Positions 51,997 through 61,649 of a stretch of 64,000 nucleotides of DNA are shown piece by piece; position 1 is the first letter of the stretch, and each line of letters opens with the position of its first letter. Under the pieces are notes generated by a model, which made no database searches, was not told the origin of the DNA, and saw only the letters and a list, made by a program, of their open reading frames with translations. This DNA comes from Staphylococcus xylosus NJ. Its GTDB lineage: Bacteria; Bacillota; Bacilli; Staphylococcales; Staphylococcaceae. Position numbers and translations under genes: made by a program. Location: the NCBI RefSeq assembly GCF_000338275.1, contig NZ_ANMR01000043.1, positions 434,001 to 498,000 of the forward strand. Direction: 5' to 3'.

Positions 51997-53772
51997 TTAA
52001 CTATTGTCGTCTTCAATTTCTGGTTTAGGTAAGGAAATGATAAAAGTAGTCCCTTTCCCTAATTTGCTTTTTACATCAATAGTACCGCCATGAGAATCAA
52101 TAATCATACGACATATAAATAATCCCAACCCAGTTCCTTGTTTACCACGCTTACGTGCAGTATCTACTTTGTAAAAGCGATCAAAAACTTGTTGCAAATG
52201 TTCGGGTGCGATACCAGAACCGGTGTCGGATATATATAATATTTGTTCTGAATTAGTTTCACTTACCTCTATGTTGAGTGTATCTCCAGGTTCAGTATAT
52301 CTAGATGCATTATCTATTAAATTAGTTAACACTTGTTCAATTCTGTCCGAATCAAAATACCATAAACGTTGTTGTGTATCTGGATTTAAACGCATATTTA
52401 ATTCTAAATCCTTAGCATGCTTTTGATATTTTTGTTGCATTTTGTTGAGTAATGAATCAATTGGTTGTACAACTTTATTTACAGTTAAACCTTCAGCATC
52501 CATTCGCGCTACATTTAATAATTCATTGACCAACCTATTCAATCTTTTAGTTTCATCTAAGACGATAGATAATGATTCGTGAATTTCATCAGGCTCAGTT
52601 ACGATACCATCAACAATAGATTCAGTATATCCTTGTAATAAGGATATAGGCGTACGTAATTCGTGAGAAACATTTGCAATAAAATCTTTTTTCATTTGAT
52701 CCATATTATGCTCGTTTGTCATATCACGAATTATGGCTACGATACCACTTCTACCATCAGGCTGTATTTGCTCTATATAGCTAGTAATAATAACAAAATA
52801 ACGTGTATTGATTTCATAAACTTCAAATTGCGTTTTTTTGCTACTAAATGTAAGCTCATTTTGTTCATCTAATTTCTCTAACGCATATTCATCTAACATT
52901 CGTAAAATTGTATTGGCTAATTTATTAGAGATAATAATTTCTTTTTGGTCATTAAATCCTAAAACGCCTTCAACCATGGAGTTAATTAGACTATCACGAA
53001 TATTTTTAGAGGATGACAATGCGTCAATATGCTGTTGAATTTCAGAACTCATTGTATTAAATGTACGTGATAATTCACCAATTTCATCTTTAGAGTTAAC
53101 TGGTACAACTTGAGCATAATCACCTTTGGAAACTTTTAGTGCTTGCGTTCTTAGATTACGTAGTGGTTTTGTTATACGTGACGATAAGAAGAATGCAAAT
53201 ACAGTTGTTATTGCTAAAAAGATGATAGCAGTGATTAAGATAATTACTGTAATAACATTATTGGTTTCTTCTATTGTCTTTAAGTCTTGATAGATAAATA
53301 CGCCACTATATTTACTATTCGAACTATTTGATGCTTCGATATTTTTCGTTGGATAACCAATTAACACATATGTTCGTTGCTTATTATTAAAACTGACCGT
53401 CACATGTTCTGAAATTTGTTTGCCATGGTCAAAGACGCGATCATAATCTTTGTTATTTTTAATTTCTTTGAACATTTCATTTTTTGTAACATCATTGTCG
53501 TGGTTATCTTTATGCTTATCATTCATTATGATAAGACCTACAGGGCCTTCAATTAATTTTCGACTGTGTTCGATAGCAGTAGCTCTATCGTCAGAACTTT
53601 CAACAAGTTGGCTTATCCTTTTGGCGTCTTTTAATAAAGAATCTTCTGTTTCTTGAGTGAAATAAGACTGTATAAACGTTATAAGAGCTGCACTTAATAG
53701 AATTAAAACTGTAGTTACTATAAATATTATAGTTAACCACAGTTTTACAACTACACTATTAAGTAGGTTCAT
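51997..53772 (-). CDS. srrB: Sensor histidine kinase SrrB
   Basis: SrrB (ResE homologue) senses the respiratory/redox state and phosphorylates SrrA. The 591-residue protein has TM1 (about 14-34), an extracellular sensor region with DRAT-type helices, TM2 (about 170-195), a HAMP linker, a PAS-like region (about 250-345), the HisKA box FIANVSHELRTP near 368, and HATPase motifs NLIDNASRYT near 495, DTGSGIAPEHL and GTGLGLFI. An in-frame TTG at 53790 is possible, but ATG at 53772 matches the family start MxRLNSVVxKLWLT and overlaps srrA by 14 bases. Confidence 0.94.
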   Translation of the reverse strand: MNLLNSVVVKLWLTIIFIVTTVLILLSAALITFIQSYFTQETEDSLLKDAKRISQLVESSDDRATAIEHSRKLIEGPVGLIIMNDKHKDNHDNDVTKNEMFKEIKNNKDYDRVFDHGKQISEHVTVSFNNKQRTYVLIGYPTKNIEASNSSNSKYSGVFIYQDLKTIEETNNVITVIILITAIIFLAITTVFAFFLSSRITKPLRNLRTQALKVSKGDYAQVVPVNSKDEIGELSRTFNTMSSEIQQHIDALSSSKNIRDSLINSMVEGVLGFNDQKEIIISNKLANTILRMLDEYALEKLDEQNELTFSSKKTQFEVYEINTRYFVIITSYIEQIQPDGRSGIVAIIRDMTNEHNMDQMKKDFIANVSHELRTPISLLQGYTESIVDGIVTEPDEIHESLSIVLDETKRLNRLVNELLNVARMDAEGLTVNKVVQPIDSLLNKMQQKYQKHAKDLELNMRLNPDTQQRLWYFDSDRIEQVLTNLIDNASRYTEPGDTLNIEVSETNSEQILYISDTGSGIAPEHLQQVFDRFYKVDTARKRGKQGTGLGLFICRMIIDSHGGTIDVKSKLGKGTTFIISLPKPEIEDDNS

Positions 53773-54481
53773 TATTTGATTTGACTTCAAATTTATATCC
53801 TACACCCCATACAGTTTGTATCATATGAGCAGCATCTTCTGATACTCGATTTAACTTTTCTCTTAAACGTTTAACGTGCGTGTCTACTGTACGCAAGTCG
53901 CCATAGAACTCATAATGCCAGACTTCTTTTAATAATTGTTCTCTATCAAATACTTTATTTGGTGTTTTGGCTAAGAAGATTAATAGCTCATATTCTTTAG
54001 GTGTCAAGTTCACTTGATTGCCATCAGCTAACACTCTGTGTGCATCATTATCTATAACTAAGTGATCAAATTCAATTAAATCTCTTGCATGCGGTTCACT
54101 TTGTTCAGCAGATGCAACTTGAGTACGTCTTAATAATGCTTTGACACGTAACACAACCTCACGTGGTGAAAATGGTTTAACGATATAATCATCAGCACCA
54201 GACTCAAAACCTTCTACTCTGTTTGTTTCTTCACCTTTAGCAGTTAACATAATAATTGGCGTTTCTTTATGTTCTCTTAATCGAGATGCTACCGTGATTC
54301 CATCCATTTCTGGTAGCATTAAATCTAATAAGATACAAGCATAATCATGTTCTACAGCCATTTTATATGCTTCATTACCATCACTTGCTTCGTGTATTTC
54401 AAAAGATTCTCTTTCAAGATATAACTTTAACAATCTTCTGATTCTATCTTCATCGTCTACGATAAGTATTTCGTTTGACAT
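53759..54481 (-). CDS. srrA: Response regulator SrrA
   Basis: This 240-residue OmpR/PhoB-class regulator controls anaerobic and nitrosative-stress responses together with SrrB. Receiver domain: DD9-10 pair, phospho-acceptor Asp53 in LLDLMLPEMDG, the TAKG threonine near 81 and Lys104 (VKPFSP). The winged-helix DNA-binding domain (about 135-232) has LTPKEYELLIFL and TVDTHVKRLREKL. srrB follows and overlaps by 14 bases, so the two are translationally coupled. An extended -10 is noted just upstream. Confidence 0.95.
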   Translation of the reverse strand: MSNEILIVDDEDRIRRLLKLYLERESFEIHEASDGNEAYKMAVEHDYACILLDLMLPEMDGITVASRLREHKETPIIMLTAKGEETNRVEGFESGADDYIVKPFSPREVVLRVKALLRRTQVASAEQSEPHARDLIEFDHLVIDNDAHRVLADGNQVNLTPKEYELLIFLAKTPNKVFDREQLLKEVWHYEFYGDLRTVDTHVKRLREKLNRVSEDAAHMIQTVWGVGYKFEVKSNNEPT

Positions 54482-54522
54482 GCATATATACCTCCCACAC
54501 TGCTACTTTCATATTCAACAAT

Positions 54523-54531
54523 ATTATATCA
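54523..54531 (-). promoter_or_regulatory. Extended -10 upstream of srrA
   Basis: On the minus strand TGATATAAT (54531-54523) is an extended -10 (TGnTATAAT) about 42 bases before the srrA start. No good -35 box is seen, as expected for extended -10 promoters. Confidence 0.5.
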
Positions 54532-54611
54532 TAGGTTGGTCTTTAAAAGTGACTGTGACCTTAAAGTTTGTGAAAAAATTCTCATAAGCATAGATGAAGA
54601 GAAATTACTAT

Positions 54612-55349
54612 CTATTTACCATGTTCTGCAAGGTGACGAATTGTTTTAACTTCATGTGGCGTTAAAACTCTACCCTCCCCCGCATTCAATCCTTTTAAGT
54701 CTAATGGTCCGAATTCAATACGTTGAAGTTTAGAAACTTGGTGTCCGAAGTGTTCAAACATACGACGAACTTGACGATTGCGACCTTCTGTAATTGTAAT
54801 TTCAACAAGTGTATTATTTTTATCTTTATCTTGATTTTTCACTTTAACAATTGCTGGTTGCGTGACGCCGTCTTCTAATTTTATACCTTGTTCTAATGCT
54901 TTAACTTCTTCTCTCATTAGGTAACCTTTTAATTTAACAACATACTTTTTCTTTATTTTATAGCTAGGATGTGTCATTAAATTTGTAAATTCTCCATCGT
55001 TCGTTAATAAAAGTAACCCTGAAGTGTCGTAGTCTAAACGGCCAACAGGATAGATTCTAGTTTTAATTTCTTTAAAGTAATCAGTTACGACTTTTCTGCC
55101 TCTATCATCAGATACACTTGTAATTACTTGTGCTGGTTTATAAAACAAAATGTATAACTTATCTTCTTGTTCCAGTTTAATACCTTCAACCTCTATACTA
55201 TCTGAATTTTTCACTTTAGTACCTAATTCAGTAACAACCGAACCGTTGACTTTAACTTTACCTTCTGTAATAAGTGTTTCTGCTTTACGGCGTGATGTGT
55301 AACCACTATTGGCTATGCGTTTTTGTAATCTTTCTGTCTCTTTATTCAT
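54612..55349 (-). CDS. rluB: 23S rRNA pseudouridine synthase RluB
   Basis: This 245-residue enzyme converts uridine to pseudouridine in 23S rRNA (RluB, family RsuA). An S4 RNA-binding domain covers about 5-55 ([21 protein letters not shown]), and the catalytic aspartate lies in [18 protein letters not shown] near 103. The C-terminal [18 protein letters not shown] is typical. The start overlaps scpB by eight bases; scpA-scpB-rluB is a common Firmicutes order. Confidence 0.94.
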   Translation of the reverse strand: MNKETERLQKRIANSGYTSRRKAETLITEGKVKVNGSVVTELGTKVKNSDSIEVEGIKLEQEDKLYILFYKPAQVITSVSDDRGRKVVTDYFKEIKTRIYPVGRLDYDTSGLLLLTNDGEFTNLMTHPSYKIKKKYVVKLKGYLMREEVKALEQGIKLEDGVTQPAIVKVKNQDKDKNNTLVEITITEGRNRQVRRMFEHFGHQVSKLQRIEFGPLDLKGLNAGEGRVLTPHEVKTIRHLAEHGK

Positions 55350-55893
55350 TATTTTCTCCTTTTTGGTTCACTAAATTACTGAAGAATGCTTCTATCTCTT
55401 CATCTTCTTCATCTGTCGTAGGTAAATCGTCCAAGTGCTCAATACCAAATACATTTAAAAATAATTCGGTTGTATATAGTTGTTGACTTCTTGAATCAGC
55501 TTGCTCTTTTGCTTCTACAAGTCCTCTAGCAATTAAAGTTTTCACAGCACCATCAGAATTAATACCTCTAATCATTTCTATATCGCTTCGTGATAAAGGT
55601 TGATTGTAGGCAATAATGGATAAAGATTCCATTGCCGCTTGTGATAACTTCATTTTTGATTTTTGTTCAATTAATTTCTCGATATATTCTGAAGCTTCTT
55701 TTTTAGTTGTTAATACATAAGTTTGTCCAAAATGTTGAATCATTAAACCATCAGATTGATATGTATTAACAATTTCTGATAAAGTAGCCTCATCTATTTC
55801 TAAAATTTCAAGTAATTGTTTTTTGTCTAGTCCTTCATCACCAGCTGTGTATAATAATGATTCTAGAATTCCTTTAACGTTCAATAATGCCAT
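55342..55893 (-). CDS. scpB: Segregation and condensation protein B
   Basis: ScpB forms the SMC-ScpAB complex that compacts and segregates the chromosome. The 183-residue protein has two winged-helix domains, with the family sequence [22 protein letters not shown] near 90-112 and [15 protein letters not shown] at the start. It overlaps scpA and rluB by 20 and eight bases. Confidence 0.95.
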   Translation of the reverse strand: MALLNVKGILESLLYTAGDEGLDKKQLLEILEIDEATLSEIVNTYQSDGLMIQHFGQTYVLTTKKEASEYIEKLIEQKSKMKLSQAAMESLSIIAYNQPLSRSDIEMIRGINSDGAVKTLIARGLVEAKEQADSRSQQLYTTELFLNVFGIEHLDDLPTTDEEDEEIEAFFSNLVNQKGENNE

Positions 55894-56611
55894 AGTTTAC
55901 CCCTCTTAAAATATTGATATCATCAAAACTTTTGGGTTGTTCAATGTTAACAATACCAGATTTGGACATTTCAAGTATTGCTAGAAAATGTGTTACAACC
56001 ATTTCTACGGGTTCAGTAAAATTAAACAAACTAAAGAAATTGAAAGAATCATGCTGCTTTAAACGTTCAGAAACTTGTGTTGTAGCTTGCTGAATAGTAA
56101 ATGTTTCTTTGTGTATATCAACAGTTTTAGGTGTATTAAATTCTACTCTGTTTTTTACTTTCTGGTAAGCAATGATTAATTCTGTTAAATCTATTGTGTT
56201 TTCTGAATCCCATGTTTCTGTTGATTCTAAATGTGATAAATCGGTTGGATGTTTTGAAAAATAGTATGCACGTTCTGATTTCTTTTCATTTAGAATTTCT
56301 GTATATTCTTTATAGTTTTGATATTCTATTAAACGACCGACTAAATCATCACGTGGGTCGTCATCTAACGTTTCTTCATCATTTGTTTGTGGTAATAGCA
56401 ACTTACTTTTAATTACAAGTAATTCAGAAGCCATTACTAAGTATTCACTTGCAATATTTATTTCTAATTGATTCATTGCATGAATATATTGCATATACTG
56501 CTCAGTTAATTCCTTCATAGGAATATCATAAATATCAATTTCAATTTTTTGAATAAGATGCAATAATAAGTCTAATGGACCATTAAAGGCATCTAACTTT
56601 ACTTCATACAT
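55874..56611 (-). CDS. scpA: Segregation and condensation protein A
   Basis: ScpA is the kleisin subunit bridging the SMC heads. The 245-residue protein has the N-terminal [12 protein letters not shown] (8-19) and the [21 protein letters not shown] stretch near 65 for SMC neck binding, with a C-terminal winged helix ([12 protein letters not shown] near 200). The frame from 56650 is longer, but ATG at 56611 follows GAGGTAG and gives the family start [17 protein letters not shown]. Its 3' end overlaps scpB. Confidence 0.95.
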   Translation of the reverse strand: MYEVKLDAFNGPLDLLLHLIQKIEIDIYDIPMKELTEQYMQYIHAMNQLEINIASEYLVMASELLVIKSKLLLPQTNDEETLDDDPRDDLVGRLIEYQNYKEYTEILNEKKSERAYYFSKHPTDLSHLESTETWDSENTIDLTELIIAYQKVKNRVEFNTPKTVDIHKETFTIQQATTQVSERLKQHDSFNFFSLFNFTEPVEMVVTHFLAILEMSKSGIVNIEQPKSFDDINILRGVNYGIIER

Positions 56612-56703
56612 TTTATCTACCTCATATCGCAAGTTAAGTGCGTAATTCACTAAAATATTATAGCATGTTTATAGTAAACATTTAAATTTGGAGCGATTGT
56701 AAT

Positions 56704-57210
56704 ATGGAAAAAGCATTGAAAGATTTTTATTTTCACTTTCACACCAATCAACACTACTTTTTATGTCATGACATATTAGAAGAAGCATGGAAAGACAACG
56801 AACACTTTCGTAAAGATGATGCAGTCGTAAGTTTAATCTTATTAGCGACAGGATGTTATCATTTTCGTCGAGCTAATCATAAAGGTGCTATGAAATCATT
56901 TAATAAAGCGCTAAATGTGATCCAAGGTTATACTAATGACACAGAATTAGGCATTGAATTAGATTCTTATAAAGCGATACTTTTAGAATTAATAGAAGCT
57001 GCTAAAAATTACGATAATTTTGTACCAATACAACTACCGTTAACACCAAGCATGCAACAAGCTATACTAAAGGATTATCCTAGCTTTACGATGACTGATT
57101 ATACTATTGAGGACAGTTATATAGTAAATCATCATATAGAAAGAGATCGGTCAGAAGTTCAAGCTGCACGTTTACAAGCACTTCGTGAAAGAAGAAATGC
57201 CAAAATGTAA
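56704..57210 (+). CDS. DUF309 protein (YpuF-like)
   Basis: This 168-residue protein has the DUF309 core: FYFHFHTNQHYFLCHDILEEAWKDN near 8-32 (with conserved histidines and HDxLEExW) and LATGCYHFRRANHKGAMKSFNKAL near 55-78. The function is unknown; the helical His-rich pattern recalls a metal- or ligand-binding bundle. The ATG at 56704 is preceded by TTTGGAGCG. Divergent from scpA and convergent with xerD. Confidence 0.8.
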   Translation: MEKALKDFYFHFHTNQHYFLCHDILEEAWKDNEHFRKDDAVVSLILLATGCYHFRRANHKGAMKSFNKALNVIQGYTNDTELGIELDSYKAILLELIEAAKNYDNFVPIQLPLTPSMQQAILKDYPSFTMTDYTIEDSYIVNHHIERDRSEVQAARLQALRERRNAKM

Positions 57211-57244
57211 TAATGAACTTCCTATTTTGAATATTAGACATATA

Positions 57245-57287
57245 AAAACACAGGCTAGTTATTCTACGAATAAACTGGTCTGTGTTT
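57245..57287. terminator. Shared terminator of ypuF-like gene and xerD
   Basis: AAACACAGGCTAGTT (57245-57259) pairs with AACTGGTCTGTGTTT (57273-57287) with two G-U-type or mismatched positions. The right arm runs into the xerD stop codon (57286-57288). Confidence 0.65.
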
Positions 57288-58173
57288 ATGCACGTGGATG
57301 GAATTCATTATACATTTTACGAATTTGTGATTTTGATACATGTGTATACAGTTGGGTTGTAGAAATGTCGGAATGTCCTAACATTTCTTGAACTGCTCGC
57401 AAGTCTGCACCATTTTCTAATAAATGTGTTGCAAATGAATGCCTTAGGGTATGTGGCGTTAAAGATTTGCTAATATTTGCTTTGACGCCGTTTTGTTTGA
57501 TCATTTTCCATATCGCTTGTCTAGATAAAGGTTTACCATGCATGTTTAAAAATAATACATCAGTTACAGTTCTTTTTAATAATTGTGGCCTTACTGTATC
57601 TATATATGTAGTCAAATAATCGATAACCGCATCTCCTAATGGAATTATACGCTCCTTGTTTCCTTTACCGAACACTTTAACAAAGCCCATAATTAAATTG
57701 ATATCTTCAAGCTCAATTTGAATTAATTCAGAAACGCGCATACCTGTAGCATATAAAAGCTCTAACATTGTACGGTCTCTGTAACCGTTATTTTTTGAAA
57801 GGTCTGGTGTTTCTAATAATGTTAGCACTTCATTTATTTCTAATACGTCAGGCAACTTACGATCATACTTAGGTGTTTCAATTAGCACAGTAGGGTCTTT
57901 TGCTGCGTACTTTTCTCTCAAAGCAAATTGGTGAAAACTCCTAACCGTTGATATAAAACGTGCTAATGATTTTGTGGATGCTCCATCATCATGTAAGTGA
58001 CCAAGGCATAGTTGTACAGCTTGTCTATCTACAAAGTCAATGTGACTGATTTTTTGAAGTTCTATAAAAGCTTTGTATTTTTTTAAATCTCTACGATATG
58101 CACCTATAGTATTTGTGCTCAACCCTTTTTCTAATTGTATAAATTTTAAGTATTCTTCAATTATATCTTCCAA
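57286..58173 (-). CDS. xerD: Site-specific tyrosine recombinase XerD
   Basis: XerD with XerC resolves chromosome dimers at dif. The 295-residue protein has an N-terminal SAM-like core-binding domain (about 1-90) and catalytic residues: Arg in ATGMRVSELI, then HTLRHSFATHLL, the HxxH region LGHSDIS and the nucleophile Tyr in STTQLYTHVS near 275. GTG at 58182 overlaps the ribosome binding site GAGGTG; TTG at 58173 is eight bases further and matches the S. aureus start. Confidence 0.95.
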   Translation of the reverse strand: MEDIIEEYLKFIQLEKGLSTNTIGAYRRDLKKYKAFIELQKISHIDFVDRQAVQLCLGHLHDDGASTKSLARFISTVRSFHQFALREKYAAKDPTVLIETPKYDRKLPDVLEINEVLTLLETPDLSKNNGYRDRTMLELLYATGMRVSELIQIELEDINLIMGFVKVFGKGNKERIIPLGDAVIDYLTTYIDTVRPQLLKRTVTDVLFLNMHGKPLSRQAIWKMIKQNGVKANISKSLTPHTLRHSFATHLLENGADLRAVQEMLGHSDISTTQLYTHVSKSQIRKMYNEFHPRA

Positions 58174-58215
58174 GCTTAACACCTCTATTCATAAAAGGTT
58201 TTTGTTCGTACAAGA

Positions 58216-58662
58216 TTATTTACCTTGAGCTTGGCAGTTTGAACATACGCCATGAAATGTTAAACGGTGGTCTAAGATTCTAAAATCAAAATCTTGTTCA
58301 ACGCGTTCTTCTACTTGAGGTAATAAATCTTCTTCAATTTCTTCAACTTTACCACATTCCATACAAACGAGATGATGGTGGAAATGTTTTGCGCCTTCTT
58401 TACGCAAATCAAATCGAGCAACGCCATCTCCAAAATTAATTTTATCAACTACTTTAAGTTCTGATAATAACTCAAGTGTACGATACACAGTAGCTAGACC
58501 TATTTCAGGTGCTTTGTCTTTTACTTTTAAATATACATCTTCAGCACTTAAATGATCTTTCTCATTTTCAATTAATACACGTAACGTCGCTTCACGTTGT
58601 GGCGTTAATTTATATGAAGATTGTTGTAATTGTTGCTTCACGCGATTTAGACGTTCTTCCAC
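58216..58662 (-). CDS. fur: Ferric uptake regulator Fur
   Basis: Fur represses iron-uptake genes when iron is plentiful. The 148-residue protein closely matches S. aureus Fur: N-terminal winged helix (KLTPQREATLRVLIENEKDHLSAEDVYL), LATVYRTLELLSEL, the metal-site KHFHHHLVCMECGK near 88-102 and the C-terminal CSNCQ. The start codon is GTG at 58662 with GGGGAGTGAGG before it. xerD lies 33 bases downstream, so fur-xerD may be one unit. A candidate PerR box overlaps the promoter region. Confidence 0.95.
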   Translation of the reverse strand: MEERLNRVKQQLQQSSYKLTPQREATLRVLIENEKDHLSAEDVYLKVKDKAPEIGLATVYRTLELLSELKVVDKINFGDGVARFDLRKEGAKHFHHHLVCMECGKVEEIEEDLLPQVEERVEQDFDFRILDHRLTFHGVCSNCQAQGK

Positions 58663-58678
58663 GGAAGCCTCACTCCCC

Positions 58679-58693
58679 TACTAATAATTATAA
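58679..58693 (-). promoter_or_regulatory. Candidate PerR box upstream of fur
   Basis: On the minus strand TTATAATTATTAGTA matches 13 of 15 positions of the PerR box TTATAATTATTATAA. It overlaps a TATAAT. In S. aureus PerR controls fur, so the site is plausible. Confidence 0.5.
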
Positions 58694-58765
58694 TCATTTT
58701 AATTTGTATAATGATTTATATATAAAATACCAGTAATTGATAAAATACGCAAGTATACGCGTTAT

Positions 58766-59308
58766 TTATTTATAATCATTATAATTAAGAAGCAAGTGTT
58801 GTAACGCAATAATAGTTTTAGCGTCTTCAAGTTCTTTGTTTTTTAGCATGACTTTGACTTCTGATAAAGAATACTGTTCTAATTCAATAAATTCATCATC
58901 ATCTAAATTCATTTGACCTATTTTTAAGTCTTTAGCTAAATAAATTGATATTTTTTCATTTGAAAAACCAGGAGATCCATACATCTCAGTTATTAATTCT
59001 AAATTATCAGCAATATAGCCGGTTTCTTCTTCTAGTTCACGTTTAGCTGCTTCTGATCGCACTTCATTTATTTCTAGTTTACCTGCCGGGATTTCTAATA
59101 GTGGTTTTTCAGCTGGCTTACGAAATTGTTTAACAAGCAACACTTTATTCTCAGGTGTTAATGCACAGACTGCTACCGCGCCATTGTGATAAACAAGTTC
59201 ACGTTTAGATGTTTTACCATCGGGTAATTCAACATCGTGTACTTCTAAATCAATAATGGATCCCTGGTAAATGGATGTTTTATGTATTGTCTTTTCATAT
59301 AGGTTCAT
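58766..59308 (-). CDS. nudF: Nudix hydrolase, ADP-ribose pyrophosphatase type
   Basis: This 180-residue protein has the Nudix box G-x5-E-x7-REUxEExGU in GKLEINEVRSEAAKRELEEETGYIA (about 87-111), with the ADP-ribose pyrophosphatase-like KQFRKPAEKPLLEIPAGKLE before it. It cleaves ADP-ribose or related diphosphonucleosides. ATG at 59308 is chosen over GTG 59317, which lies two bases past the AAAGGAAC site. Upstream of fur but with a 103-base gap and its own site. Confidence 0.88.
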   Translation of the reverse strand: MNLYEKTIHKTSIYQGSIIDLEVHDVELPDGKTSKRELVYHNGAVAVCALTPENKVLLVKQFRKPAEKPLLEIPAGKLEINEVRSEAAKRELEEETGYIADNLELITEMYGSPGFSNEKISIYLAKDLKIGQMNLDDDEFIELEQYSLSEVKVMLKNKELEDAKTIIALQHLLLNYNDYK

Positions 59309-59467
59309 TTTAATCACGTTCCTTTTATTTGATTTGAGTTATTGTTAAGATATATACGGTAGTATGTAGGGAGCAACTATTACAGTTAATATACGCATCA
59401 AATTAAGTAATATTGCATATATTGTTTTTACACCCTATGATTTAAGTGTATCGAAAGGAGAAACTAC

Positions 59468-60382
59468 ATGCAAAAAAATGTATTAAGAAGTGGTATCGAG
59501 ATTTCAGAATTAGGTTTAGGTTGTATGAGTTTAGGTACTGATTATAATGAAGCAGAACCTATTATTGAACGTGCGATAGAACATGGCATTACTTATTTTG
59601 ATACAGCAGATATTTACGATAAAGGTATTAATGAAGATATCGTAGGTAAGGCATTAAAAAAATATCAAGATAGAGATGATATCGTTATAGGTACAAAAGT
59701 TGGCAATCATTTAGCTGAAGATGGTTCTACTTTTTGGGATCCATCAAAAACTTATATAAAAGAAGCTGTAAAAGACTCGCTAAAACGCTTAGGCTTAAAC
59801 CATTTAGATTTATATCAATTGCACGGTGGTACTATTGATGACCCGTTAGATGAAACGATTAGTGCATTTGATGAGTTAAAACAAGAAGGCTTAGTACGTG
59901 CTTATGGAATTTCCTCCATACGTCCAAATGTAATTGATTATTATTTGAAGCATAGTGATATAGAAACGTTAATGTCGCAATTTAACTTAATTGATAATAG
60001 ACCAGAAGCTTTATTGGATGAGATACATGCACAAAAGGTGAAAGTACTTGCGCGTGGACCAGTGTTCAAAGGATTATTAACTTCTAATAGTAACCAAGCT
60101 TTAGATGATAAGTTTGCTGAAGGTATTTTTGATTATAGTTATCAAGAATTAGGAGAAACGATTGCTTCTATTAAAGAAATAGAAAGTAATTTAACAGGGT
60201 TAACATTTAATTATCTTACTTCGCATGACGCCCTAGGGTCAATTATAGTTGGCGCAAGCAGCGTGGATCAATTAGATGAGAATGTAAAGAACTATCAGCT
60301 TTCAAGAGATATTAGTTTGGAACAATTAAAAGCTGCTCGTGAAAGAGTTAAAAACTTAGAGTATAACCAGCATTTGAAATAA
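59468..60382 (+). CDS. Aldo/keto reductase
   Basis: This 304-residue protein of the AKR superfamily has the beta/alpha barrel signatures: catalytic Asp in FDTADIYDKG (Tyr near 52), Lys in IGTKVGNH near 78, His in LYQLHGGTID near 118, and the NAD(P) site (VRAYGISSIRPN near 145). The substrate is unknown. The ATG at 59468 is preceded by GAAAGGAG. It lies between the Nudix gene and a 167-nt intergenic repeat. Confidence 0.88.
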   Translation: MQKNVLRSGIEISELGLGCMSLGTDYNEAEPIIERAIEHGITYFDTADIYDKGINEDIVGKALKKYQDRDDIVIGTKVGNHLAEDGSTFWDPSKTYIKEAVKDSLKRLGLNHLDLYQLHGGTIDDPLDETISAFDELKQEGLVRAYGISSIRPNVIDYYLKHSDIETLMSQFNLIDNRPEALLDEIHAQKVKVLARGPVFKGLLTSNSNQALDDKFAEGIFDYSYQELGETIASIKEIESNLTGLTFNYLTSHDALGSIIVGASSVDQLDENVKNYQLSRDISLEQLKAARERVKNLEYNQHLK

Positions 60383-60402
60383 TGAGCTAAAACTCGTGTA
60401 TC

Positions 60403-60570
60403 AAGGGAGTGGGACAGAAATCAAATTTTCAAATATAGATTTCGTAGTCCTACCCCGGCAAAGGCGACTAGAAGTGAAAAAACTTACTATAATCGTATTT
60501 TCACTTCAGTCACCTACTGCCAAATCGAAAAAGAGCCGGAGACATCTATTTATGTGTCCGGCTCTTTTTT
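60403..60570. repeat. 167-nt structured intergenic repeat, copy B
   Basis: Second copy of the element at 44725-44891. The terminal stem here is GAGCCGGAGACAT/ATGTGTCCGGCTC plus TTTTTT. Relative to copy A, two base pairs of this stem change on both strands (T-A and T-G become C-G and G-C), and one pair of the middle hairpin (T-A to G-C) also changes. It lies between the aldo/keto reductase and the convergent SDR gene. Confidence 0.85.
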
Positions 60571-60652
60571 AGGGTGATTTTTCAGTTCAGGAAAGGGATT
60601 TTCAATGATGACTTGAGTTGACGTACTTTCAGAAGTCAATCACATGAATTAA

Positions 60653-60696
60653 CGCTCATGCATAAGAACCACTAACTCAATAAATTGAGAGTGGTT
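60653..60696. repeat. 44-nt hairpin repeat, copy 1
   Basis: Identical to 60717-60760. It has CGCTCATGCATAAG followed by a stem AACCACT-AA-CTCAA-TAAA-TTGAG-AGTGGTT. The 20-base spacer between the copies is unrelated. Confidence 0.95.
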
Positions 60697-60716
60697 TAAA
60701 TGATTACCTGAGCTTT

Positions 60717-60760
60717 CGCTCATGCATAAGAACCACTAACTCAATAAATTGAGAGTGGTT
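60717..60760. repeat. 44-nt hairpin repeat, copy 2 (SDR terminator)
   Basis: Identical to copy 1. Its hairpin ends two bases before the SDR stop codon (60763-60765), so on the minus strand it can act as the SDR transcription terminator, with copy 1 a second one behind it. Confidence 0.9.
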
Positions 60761-60762
60761 CT

Positions 60763-61512
60763 TTACATTTTGTTTTTAAACAGGAATGTGAAATGTTTTT
60801 CGATGAATCGTGGCGCTATTTGATATATTCGTAAAAATAAGTCCATCCATTTAGGTTCATTGATTTCTTGTTTAGTGCTAAGCATCCCTTTTATGATTTT
60901 ATGAGCTAATGTATCAGGATCAAGCATTATACTTTTATATTTTTGTCTAAAGGCTAATGACGGATCTGCTTTCTCGTGAAACGGCGTGGCAATTGGTCCA
61001 GTGTTGACTGTTAATATGTGATAATTAGGTTTTTCAATACGTAATGCATTTAGCACTTGATTAAATGCTGCTTTACTAGCCCCGTAATGTGCTGCATAAG
61101 CTTGTGTTAAAAATGCAGATTGACTACCAATACCAACGATTGTAGGAAAGTGACTGAAAAATGGTTGTAATGTAGTTAATAATGTATTGAAATTAACTAT
61201 ATTTAAATTATAAGTTTCAAGCATCTCCTCTGTTGAATGTTGTTCTATAGATTTAAAGTAACCTAACCCCGAACTATAAATAATACCATCAATTATTTTC
61301 CCATTAAATTGATTTTTGAGATTTAAAATTTGTTCTTGAGACTGTAAATCACATTTTAAGACTGTTAATAATGAAGTATCATACTTATTTGCTATTTTTT
61401 GTGGATTGCGTGCTAGCACAGTTACATGTACCTGTTTGTTTAGTAATATTTCTAATAAAGCCTGACCTAATCCACTTGTCCCTCCAGTCAACACATAATG
61501 TTTTCCAATCAT
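60763..61512 (-). CDS. Short-chain dehydrogenase/reductase
   Basis: This 249-residue SDR has TGGTSGLGQAL (about 9-19), the NNAG-equivalent SSGLGY, the catalytic YGASKAAF (YxxxK near 147) and an N-terminal Rossmann fold. The last 50 residues have a hydrophobic helical tail (WMDLFLRIYQIAP) unlike typical 245-residue SDRs. The substrate is unknown. A frame from 61575 is rejected: ATG at 61512 has an AGGGATG site and the S. aureus-type start. Divergent from proC. Confidence 0.83.
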   Translation of the reverse strand: MIGKHYVLTGGTSGLGQALLEILLNKQVHVTVLARNPQKIANKYDTSLLTVLKCDLQSQEQILNLKNQFNGKIIDGIIYSSGLGYFKSIEQHSTEEMLETYNLNIVNFNTLLTTLQPFFSHFPTIVGIGSQSAFLTQAYAAHYGASKAAFNQVLNALRIEKPNYHILTVNTGPIATPFHEKADPSLAFRQKYKSIMLDPDTLAHKIIKGMLSTKQEINEPKWMDLFLRIYQIAPRFIEKHFTFLFKNKM

Positions 61513-61649
61513 ATAGACATCCCTACCCTTTGTTAATTTAATTACAGTATAAATGAAAAGATTTATATGTGTCATCTATAAATATTAGCCATATATTAAA
61601 ACTATGTTAGTATGGATACATAAAAACTTAGAGGAAGTGAAATGTTCAC

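Noticed and set aside
57286..58173. Phage integrase
   Set aside because: It is the core XerD, placed beside fur and with no att-like repeats or phage genes near it.
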